Shown here: positions 16,701 through 21,940 of the stretch, one piece after another
Layout of the letters: every line of letters starts with the position of its first letter
Position numbering within the stretch: the first letter of the stretch is position 1
Assembly (NCBI GenBank): GCA_025363535.1
Contig: JANYDP010000001.1
Span: 1 to 27,179, forward strand
Length of the DNA: 27,179 nucleotides
Direction: 5' to 3'
Source of the DNA: Verrucomicrobiota bacterium
GTDB taxonomy: Bacteria; Verrucomicrobiota; Verrucomicrobiia; Limisphaerales; CAIQOK01
Translations under genes and position numbers: made by a program
The notes under the pieces: model-generated
Told to the model about the DNA's origin: nothing
The model's database searches: none
The model's input: only the letters and a program-made list of their open reading frames with translations

Positions 16701-17085
16701 CTACCTCGGCGACTGGATCACGCGGCAGGAATCCGGCGTGCAATCCGGCGAAGGCGGCAGCGATGCCCGCCTCACGGCGGCGCGCGATTTGCAGCGCCGC
16801 CTGAAACTCATCGCCGAAGGCGAACCGCCCTATGACATTTTCGTGCGCTGGAAGGCACTGGCGCAACAGCCGATTGGCTGGGAACCTGATTTGAATGACG
16901 GCGTGCGGCTGAACATCCGTCCGTTTGTCGAGGCAGGCGTCCTGCGCAAAGACCCGAACGTGAACTGGAAAAAAGATCGCGGTGCAGACCCGGCCAGCGC
17001 GCCGTGGTTCAAGGTGTTCAACGGCGACCGCATCAACGATCATCATTTGACGCTGGCGGAAAAAAGGGCGGCGCGCAGTCAGTGA
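13741..17085 (+). CDS. pglX: PglX, BREX adenine-specific DNA methyltransferase
   Basis: 1114 residues. The N-terminal helical domain is followed by SAM-binding motif I LDPCMGSGHFVVAMF (about residues 316-330) and catalytic motif IV in VATNVPYLGRRKQ. That motif is NVPY (N498) in place of the usual NPPY, a variant I recall in this PglX branch. After a central specificity region, the C-terminus carries the BREX-typical WHLWDGRKDGFSALVNYHKLD and GWEPDLNDGVRLNIRPF, then HLTLAEKRAARSQ. PglX methylates the sixth base of a hexamer, marking self DNA, and is also required for exclusion. Two oddities: a hairpin repeat is translated in frame before motif I, and about 15.28-16.15 kb has lower GC than both sides. 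The ATG at 13741 has no clear Shine-Dalgarno sequence. Confidence 0.95.
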   Translation: MNALPAPLRRLLENAAQDARDVAEAGALAALNALAVPNAVAFPHLNEADKKLRVALRAQARQLGDVIPKGEAAPALTHLVEKVAYDTWHRLLFTRFLAENQLLQHPGGASVSLQDCEELIREDLMLPQREFTAPDGRTLAVEFAARMLPAIFRADDPAGKVGLPPENRNALFKLIDDLPRDVFVASDSLGWCYQFWQARRKKQVNESGCKIGADELPSVTQLFTEDYMVDFLLDNTLGAWWAAKQLPIGDLRFTIESEEDARKAVALPGCEWKYLRFIKSTSPRPSPQSGEGEEFWTPAAGTFDGWPKTAKELKCLDPCMGSGHFVVAMFERLVALRMAEENFDEAAAVAAVIRDNLFGLEIDPRCTQIGAFNLAMAAWRRVGHRQLPAMNLACSGLAPNTREADWLALAGDDGNVQNGMARLYRLFKNAPVLGSLINPRAARDELLEAGFHQLQPLLEKALAQEATDDNAHEMAVTARGLAKAAEILAGQFTLVATNVPYLGRRKQDDFLKDYCERVYPDSKADLATCFVERCFEFCREGGNTALVTPQVWLFLGTYKSLRERLLKESQFDIIVRLGPNAFQDMNWWAATTAMFSLGRRRCSADHLFAGLDVAHVHEPQEKAQALVVKDAAVLNQKDQLRNPDATIVFEARSACALLSECADSFQGSGLADIVKYRHFFWEHEGCVNGWVLHQSSPNGLDHFSGMHFVALWENGEGALVNEPEVTIRGRQAWQQLGVACAWLGRLPTSIYLGTIYDNSAAAIVPKDQSHLTAIWCFLSSPDYLKEVRKINQKSQVANATLVKVPFDLAHWQKVAAEKYPHGLPKPFSSDPPQWLFNGHPKGADNPLQVAVARLLGYRWPRQTGSSFPDCPALEADGLEPFADDDGIVCIPAAGQEQPAEHRLRALLAAAFGAEWSAAKEGELLAQAGYAGKSMEDWLRNGFAEQHGKIFQQRPFVWHLWDGRKDGFSALVNYHKLDRALLDKLIYTYLGDWITRQESGVQSGEGGSDARLTAARDLQRRLKLIAEGEPPYDIFVRWKALAQQPIGWEPDLNDGVRLNIRPFVEAGVLRKDPNVNWKKDRGADPASAPWFKVFNGDRINDHHLTLAEKRAARSQ
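14582..14620 (+). repeat. Hairpin repeat inserted in frame in pglX
   Basis: CCTCACCCCGGCCCTCTCCC starts at 14582, the same element as at 13522. Its arms CCCTCTCC (14593-14600) and GGAGAGGG (14608-14615) pair perfectly around a 7-nt loop. It is translated as STSPRPSPQSGEGEEFW between EWKYLRF and TPAAGTFDGWPKTAKE, two blocks that are nearly contiguous in related PglX proteins as I remember them. Reading continues with no stop or frameshift. Confidence 0.8.
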
Positions 17086-17114
17086 TGCTTTTTCCTGTCC
17101 GCGCAAGTGATTCA

Positions 17115-17133
17115 GGCACATGGCGATTGTGCC
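17115..17133 (+). terminator. Short hairpin after pglX, possible weak terminator
   Basis: GGCACA (17115-17120) pairs with TGTGCC (17128-17133) around a 7-nt loop, 29 nt after the pglX stop. Only GATAATT follows, not a T-run, so termination would be weak. It may partly separate pglX from the inserted toxin modules. Confidence 0.25.
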
Positions 17134-17199
17134 GATAATTGGGCGGGCCGGTTTTTGCTTTGTTCGGGTGTGCTAATTTGGTAGTAATACAAATACATT

Positions 17200-17760
17200 A
17201 TGCAAACGCGTTTCAACCAGAGGAAGGCCGCGCACGCTGCGGTTGAGTTCCTGCGATTGCGTGGAAACAAGATGAGCTACCTCAAGCTCATCAAGCTGCT
17301 GTATCTGCTCGACCGGACGGCCCTGGCACGCTGGGAACGGCCCGTCACGGGCGACCGTTACGTTTCGATGAAGCTGGGGCCGGTGTTGAGCAATGTCCGG
17401 GACTTGATCGTCTGGGAACAGCCCAGGAACGAGTCCGATTTGTGGCATCAGTTGATTCAGAAGGTGGGCACTTACGATGTGGAACTGAAAAAGACGGTGG
17501 AGCCTGATTCATTGTCGCAACGGGAAGTGGATTTGATCCACGAAATTTCCAAAAAGTTCGGACACATGGGCAAATTCCAACTGGCCGAATACACGCACAC
17601 GCTGCCGGAATGGAAGAAGCCGGAGAGCGACAACAGCGCAAGTCCGCTGGAGTATGAGGATGTTTTGAAGGGAGTCGGGAAGACCCCCGAAGAAGCGGTG
17701 GAAATCTGCCGGGAGATTTTGGACGTAAATCGCGTCGCCGGATTGGTCGGTTGCCAATGA
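17200..17760 (+). CDS. Panacea-domain (DUF4065/SocA-like) antitoxin
   Basis: 186 residues. The N-terminal half shows the Panacea/SocA signature: MSYLKLIKLLYLLDRTALARW, then GDRYVSMKLGPVLSNVRDLI, then HEISKKFGHMGKFQLAEYTH. Panacea is an antitoxin domain that pairs with many unrelated toxins. The next gene, 13 nt downstream, is a MazF/PemK-like protein, so the two probably form a PanAT toxin-antitoxin pair, antitoxin first. The upstream 114 nt contain AT-rich sequence with a TAAT-N8-ATTA inverted repeat just before and across the start (about 17185-17200), a candidate operator. The pair sits between pglX and the TAC module on the BREX strand. The toxin it neutralises is inferred only from adjacency. 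Confidence 0.82.
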   Translation: MQTRFNQRKAAHAAVEFLRLRGNKMSYLKLIKLLYLLDRTALARWERPVTGDRYVSMKLGPVLSNVRDLIVWEQPRNESDLWHQLIQKVGTYDVELKKTVEPDSLSQREVDLIHEISKKFGHMGKFQLAEYTHTLPEWKKPESDNSASPLEYEDVLKGVGKTPEEAVEICREILDVNRVAGLVGCQ

Positions 17761-17773
17761 ACCGACAATCCAC

Positions 17774-18118
17774 ATGGTCAAACTGGGTTCCACTTTTCAG
17801 AGCAACCACCTCTATGTCGTCATCTCCGATCCGGCGAAGCACGCGGGCAAGTGCGTGCTGGTAAATCTGACGACGCAGCGCGCCAAGTCAGACACGAGCT
17901 GTGTGCTCGCTCCGGCGGATTTCCCGTCGTTCATTCATTGCGCCACGGTCGTCAATTATGGCGATGCGTTGCCGGCTGAACAGGTGAACATCGAGAAGAT
18001 CATCAAGAGCGGTCAGGTGCGTTCACACCCGGACATGGCGGCTGAGGTGTTGAAACGAATTATCGAGGGTGCGTTGAGGTCGCCAGCCTTTCCGACTGGA
18101 TTGAAGAAATACCTTTGA
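17774..18118 (+). CDS. MazF/PemK-like SH3-barrel toxin, partner of the Panacea antitoxin
   Basis: 114 residues. The order of beta strands looks like a MazF/PemK-type barrel: LGSTFQSNHLYVVISDPAK, then CVLVNLTTQ, then SCVLAPADFPSFIHCATVVN, followed by a C-terminal helical part. The HLYVVISDP, VLVNLTT and F-x-H blocks occur in a family of small proteins found beside antitoxins. MazF-like toxins are sequence-specific mRNA endonucleases of the cytoplasm; that activity is inferred here from similarity only. It is encoded 13 nt after the Panacea gene with no promoter between them, which supports a co-expressed pair. Confidence 0.68.
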   Translation: MVKLGSTFQSNHLYVVISDPAKHAGKCVLVNLTTQRAKSDTSCVLAPADFPSFIHCATVVNYGDALPAEQVNIEKIIKSGQVRSHPDMAAEVLKRIIEGALRSPAFPTGLKKYL

Positions 18119-18223
18119 TTTTTTGGAGAGCTCCCGAAGGAACGCCAGAGATATTGTTTTAAGATGTTCCACCATAGATGATTGTGTAAATGAAAGAAAT
18201 GGCGGCTAAAGCAGATTAAGGAA

Positions 18224-18253
18224 TTGACGATAAGGTATCAATTGATACCTTAT
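18224..18253 (+). promoter_or_regulatory. Promoter with overlapping 24-bp palindromic operator for the TAC module
   Basis: A perfect 24-bp palindrome (half-site ATAAGGTATCAA, 18230-18253) abuts a TTGACG -35 box (18224-18229). With a 16-nt spacer the -10 would be TACCTT (18246-18251), inside the palindrome. A repressor bound here would block RNA polymerase. The HTH antitoxin encoded 390 nt downstream is the obvious candidate, since MqsA- and HigA-type antitoxins repress their own operons at palindromes. Confidence 0.65.
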
Positions 18254-18274
18254 GAATGTGTCGCGAAAAAATAA

Positions 18275-18622
18275 ATGGAAGCTCCCATTCCTGAGACGTG
18301 GATCAAGCCGGTTGTGCGAATTCTCCAAAATGGAACTATCGCACGCGAGATCCTTGTTCCCGAGCGAGTGCGAAGAGATTGGGATGCGGGTTCACTGGGG
18401 GCGTTCCTTTGGGATGTTCGCGAGCCGTTAATTAAAGCGCTTTCGATTTCCGGCGTGACGGGTAAATTGATAATGGATCAGCCAGAGCCTGGAGAAACTT
18501 ATGCTTTTTGGTTTCTTTACGACAGTCGAAAGTTCTACGGCAAAATCTGCCTCTACAATGATAAAATCAAACTCAAACTCCTCTCGGCACACCGCCCCGA
18601 TAAAGGAGAGGATCATCTCTGA
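18275..18622 (+). CDS. Putative toxin of the toxin-antitoxin-chaperone module
   Basis: 115 residues, not assigned to a named toxin family. It opens with ETWIKPVVRILQNGTIAREI and ends with YGKICLYNDKIKLKLLSAHR followed by a short charged tail. The mixed alpha/beta pattern would suit a small RNase-type fold, but no catalytic residues can be named. The reason to call it a toxin is position: it follows the palindromic promoter and directly precedes an MqsA-like HTH antitoxin (18-nt gap with a GAGGGG ribosome site) and a SecB-like chaperone. I recall the same small protein before similar antitoxins elsewhere. Two sampled 60-base lines are 45-47% GC, against 70% for a sampled pglZ line, so the gene may have a separate origin. 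Confidence 0.6.
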   Translation: MEAPIPETWIKPVVRILQNGTIAREILVPERVRRDWDAGSLGAFLWDVREPLIKALSISGVTGKLIMDQPEPGETYAFWFLYDSRKFYGKICLYNDKIKLKLLSAHRPDKGEDHL

Positions 18623-18640
18623 GAGGGGAGAAATTAAAAA

Positions 18641-19174
18641 ATGAAAACAGACGAAACGATCAAGTATGTGGACACACAGGTGCATATCCCGAATCTCGAA
18701 GGCGACGCGGTTGCGGAGATAGTAACGATCCAGATTCCGGTGACGATTGACCCGCACACGGGCGAGGAAATGCTGACACCCGAAGCGGTCGAACTGGTTG
18801 AATCGGCGAAAGCGCGGCACATGGGGTTGATGCTGCCCGAAGAAATCAGGGAATTGCGGGAGCGACTCGGTTTGAAGCAGCGAGAGATTTCGGAACTGCT
18901 GCAAGCCGGTGAAAAGAGTTTCACCCGCTGGGAAACGGGCCGAGGGCGGCCGTCGCGGATGGTGAACGTGATTCTGCGCGCACTCTATGACGGGAAATTG
19001 ACGGTCGAATATCTGCGCTCGCAGCGGCAGACGAATTTCGACTGGCGCAAGATTGTGGGGTGCGATTTTGGACAGGCACGCCCGAACAAACCGCTGCTGG
19101 TGGCCGTGAAGCCGGCCAACAGCGGCAATGTCATTACTGAGGTTCCCCATGAAAATCGCATCCTTGCAGCTTGA
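18641..19174 (+). CDS. MqsA-like HTH antitoxin with C-terminal extension (possible chaperone-addiction segment)
   Basis: 177 residues. Residues about 45-115 match the MqsA/YgiT C-terminal HTH: LTPEAVELVESAKARH, then LPEEIRELRERLGLKQREIS, then EKSFTRWETGRGRPSR. The N-terminal ~45 residues take the place of the MqsA zinc-binding domain but lack its CxxC cysteines. After the HTH there is an extra ~45-residue tail (from FDWRKIVGCDF to the end) of low regularity. In TAC systems such a tail (the ChAD) makes the antitoxin unstable unless a SecB-like chaperone binds it, and a SecB-like gene overlaps this one by 26 nt. The protein should neutralise the upstream product and bind the 24-bp palindrome. 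The role of the tail is inferred. Confidence 0.78.
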   Translation: MKTDETIKYVDTQVHIPNLEGDAVAEIVTIQIPVTIDPHTGEEMLTPEAVELVESAKARHMGLMLPEEIRELRERLGLKQREISELLQAGEKSFTRWETGRGRPSRMVNVILRALYDGKLTVEYLRSQRQTNFDWRKIVGCDFGQARPNKPLLVAVKPANSGNVITEVPHENRILAA

Positions 19175-19607
19175 ATGGTATTTCATTTCGGATTTGCACC
19201 TGACGGCGAACAAGGAGTTCGACCAATCCAAGGCCGCCGAAATCAAATACGAAAACCTGACCGTGGACGTGGCCTGTACTGCGGACAAAGACGACAACAG
19301 AAAGTGGCAGGTGACGGTCCGGGTGAAACATCAAGGATCAGCGGATACCAACTCGCCCTATACTTTCAGCCTTGAGATGATTGGTTTCGCGCGGGTCGCA
19401 AAAACATATCCCGATCAATCGGTCGAGAAACTGGTGCGAACGAACGGGCCGTCCATGCTTTTTGGAGTCGCGCGGGAAGTCCTGCGCGATCTGACGTCGC
19501 GTGGCCCGCATGTGACTGTTTTTCTCCCGTCAGTGTCGTTCTACGAAAGCACGGGCGGCGTGGCGGCGGCGACTCCCGCGCCCGTTACGGCCAGCGCATC
19601 CGTATAA
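19149..19607 (+). CDS. SecB-like chaperone of the TAC module
   Basis: 152 residues from the ATG at 19149, chosen because GAGG lies 6 nt upstream and MKIASLQLEWYFISDLHLTA fits the SecB first strand; an ATG at 19128 is also in frame. The SecB-like core continues with NSPYTFSLEMIGFARV and LVRTNGPSMLFGVAREVLRD, then RGPHVTVFLPSVSFYE, followed by an Ala/Thr/Val-rich tail. SecB proteins are tetrameric cytosolic holdases. Copies linked to toxin-antitoxin genes, such as Rv1957 of Mycobacterium tuberculosis, protect the antitoxin. This one begins inside the antitoxin gene and its TAA shares a base with the ATG of pglZ (TAATG), tying the module to BREX translation. Confidence 0.85.
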   Translation: MKIASLQLEWYFISDLHLTANKEFDQSKAAEIKYENLTVDVACTADKDDNRKWQVTVRVKHQGSADTNSPYTFSLEMIGFARVAKTYPDQSVEKLVRTNGPSMLFGVAREVLRDLTSRGPHVTVFLPSVSFYESTGGVAAATPAPVTASASV

Positions 19608-21940
19608 TGAGAGCGGGCACGGATAACGCGATGGTGCTTGATGAACTGGTCGCCGCACTTCGGCAGGCGGCGGATTTCAATGCTTCCGACCAAACGGCTC
19701 CGGCTGTCATCCTCTGGCCCGACCCTGGCGTGGAATGGGCACCGCTCCTGCCGGAACTTCGCGCCCGTGTGCCGGAGTTGTTTGCGCTCGGCCCAAACGA
19801 CGCCTCGGCGCGCAGCGGGCCGGCCATCTGGCTGCGCTGCGTGCTCGCCCGCAAAATTGCCGGGATGGAATGGCCGGCGGACCGAACGCCGATTTTTTAC
19901 CTGCCGGGCGTCGGACGAAAGACGTTGCGCGAAATTGAAGATGCACCGGACGCCCTCGCGCCGCTGCTGGAACTGCAATTTCGCGGCACGGTCTGGTTTC
20001 ATCCCAACGGCAAAGATTGGACGGTGTTCGCGTTTGCCCAGTCCCGGCTGGGCATGGAGGTCGCGCGCGACGCGGCGACGCTGGCAGCCTTGCGCCAGGC
20101 GTTGCCGGAGTTTGCGCGACTGCGGAAAGCCGAGTTGAGCGGTCGCCGCTGGGAGGCGGGTGATTTCAACCGGCTGCTGACGCCCGACCCCAGCCGCAAT
20201 TTGCTGATGTGGCTCGGCCAGGGCGACGATTTCAAAAAATCGCGAGCGCCGGATGAGTGGGACGCCTTCAAGCAAATCTGCCAGCGGGATTACGGTTTCA
20301 ACCCGGAAACGGACGGCGCGCTGCGGGCGGCGGCGCTGCTGGGCCAGCGCGGCGGGGCGTGGGTGCAAGTGTGGGAACGCTTCGCCGAATCGCCAACGCT
20401 TTATCCGAACCTGCCGGAAGCGCTGCGGGCGGCGAAGCCAAAGGACGAAAGCGATTTATTTTTCAGGCCGGAAATCTGGCCGCAAATCAACGAGGCGGCG
20501 GAAAGCAAGCTGGGTGACGCGCTCGCGCTATTGCAGGACCGCCCATATCCCGAAGCAGCAGAACGCATCAAGGCGTTGGAATCCGCGCAAGGGCTGCGGC
20601 GAAACTGGGTCTGGCGCAAGCTTGGAAAGTCGGGCCTGGCGGAAGCCTCGGAACATCTGTCGAAACTGGCGGATTGCACGCAACAACTCCCGATGGCGGA
20701 CAGCCCGGACAAGCTGGCGGCGGAATATGTTGCGGGCGGGTGGCAGGCCGATGCGGCCTTGTTGAAAGCTCTGCAACACGCCCGGTCAACAAAGGCGGAA
20801 CGCGCCATTTTTGCGGCGGCGCGGGCGCTTTACCTGCCGTGGGTGGAAGCGGGCGCGGTGCGCCTGCAAGAATTGGTGCGGCATGATCCAACGGCGGTCA
20901 CGCCGCAACCTTTGCTAAACTTCGGCACAGCGGGCGAAGTCATTTTGTTCGCGGACGGATTGCGGTTCGACGTGGCGCGGGAATTGACCGGCGCGCTGGG
21001 CAAAGCGGGCCTGAGCGTGGATTTGGGCTGGCGCTGGTCGGCGCTGCCTTCCGTCACGGCAACGGCGAAACCGGCGGTGTCACCGGTTGCGAGCGAACTG
21101 ACCGGACGCGAATCGGACGAAGAATTTGTTCCATCCCTCAAGGCGGACGAACGCCGCGTGACGGCAGACCGTTTCCGGCAATTGATGGCGGGAAAAGGCT
21201 GCATGGTGCTCGACACGCGGGCGGGCGGCGACCCGACGAAAGCGGCCTGGACGGAGTGCGGGAAACTGGATTCGCACGGACATGACGAAGGCTGGCGGCT
21301 GGCCTTTCGGATTGATGAACAGGTGAAGCTGCTGGCAAACCGCGTCCGCGAATTGCTGGACGCCGGTTGGAAAAGCGTGCGGGTGGTTACAGACCACGGC
21401 TGGTTGTTGCTGCCCGGCGGTTTGCCGAAGATTGATTTGCCAAAATTTTTGACGCAACATCGCTGGGGACGCTGCGCGACAATGAAACCTGGAAACAACA
21501 GCGGACTGGTGGAAGTGCCGTGGTTTTGGAATGCCACGATTCGCATGGCGTTGCCGCCGGGCGTCGGCTGCTTTGTGGCCGGGACGGAATACGCGCACGG
21601 CGGTTTGAGTTTGCAGGAGTGCGTGATTCCGATGCTGACCGTCCGTTCGTCGTCCGCGCCTCGTTCGCTGGCGCAAGTGGAGTCCATCAAATGGCTTGGC
21701 CTGCGTTGCCGCGTCACCGTCGCCGGGGACTTTGCCGGCGTGCGTGCGGACTTGCGGCTCAAATCTGCGGATGGAAAAACTTCCCTGGCCGAAACGGTCA
21801 AGGAAGTTGCGGCCGACGGAACGGTTTCGCTGGCGGTGAAAGACGACAGCAACATGGGTTCTGCCGCGCTGGTCGTGCTGTTGAATGAAGACGGCCGTCC
21901 GCTGCACGCCCTGCCTACAACAATAGGAGTCAACGCATGA
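19607..21940 (+). CDS. pglZ: PglZ, BREX alkaline-phosphatase-superfamily protein
   Basis: 777 residues from the ATG at 19607, which overlaps the stop of the SecB-like gene; an ATG at 19631 (MVLDELVAAL) is a possible alternative. The N-terminal two thirds are helical. The PglZ domain begins near residue 440 with VILFADGLRFDVAREL, where the Asp belongs to the metal and nucleophile site. VRVVTDHGWLLLPGG (about residue 590) and EYAHGGLSLQECVIPML are the other metal-site blocks of this superfamily. PglZ is a core, diagnostic BREX protein, probably a metal-dependent phosphodiesterase. The brxL start overlaps its stop (ATGA). I lean to the 'type B' PglZ subgroup, but cannot prove it without a profile search. 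Confidence 0.93.
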   Translation: MRAGTDNAMVLDELVAALRQAADFNASDQTAPAVILWPDPGVEWAPLLPELRARVPELFALGPNDASARSGPAIWLRCVLARKIAGMEWPADRTPIFYLPGVGRKTLREIEDAPDALAPLLELQFRGTVWFHPNGKDWTVFAFAQSRLGMEVARDAATLAALRQALPEFARLRKAELSGRRWEAGDFNRLLTPDPSRNLLMWLGQGDDFKKSRAPDEWDAFKQICQRDYGFNPETDGALRAAALLGQRGGAWVQVWERFAESPTLYPNLPEALRAAKPKDESDLFFRPEIWPQINEAAESKLGDALALLQDRPYPEAAERIKALESAQGLRRNWVWRKLGKSGLAEASEHLSKLADCTQQLPMADSPDKLAAEYVAGGWQADAALLKALQHARSTKAERAIFAAARALYLPWVEAGAVRLQELVRHDPTAVTPQPLLNFGTAGEVILFADGLRFDVARELTGALGKAGLSVDLGWRWSALPSVTATAKPAVSPVASELTGRESDEEFVPSLKADERRVTADRFRQLMAGKGCMVLDTRAGGDPTKAAWTECGKLDSHGHDEGWRLAFRIDEQVKLLANRVRELLDAGWKSVRVVTDHGWLLLPGGLPKIDLPKFLTQHRWGRCATMKPGNNSGLVEVPWFWNATIRMALPPGVGCFVAGTEYAHGGLSLQECVIPMLTVRSSSAPRSLAQVESIKWLGLRCRVTVAGDFAGVRADLRLKSADGKTSLAETVKEVAADGTVSLAVKDDSNMGSAALVVLLNEDGRPLHALPTTIGVNA

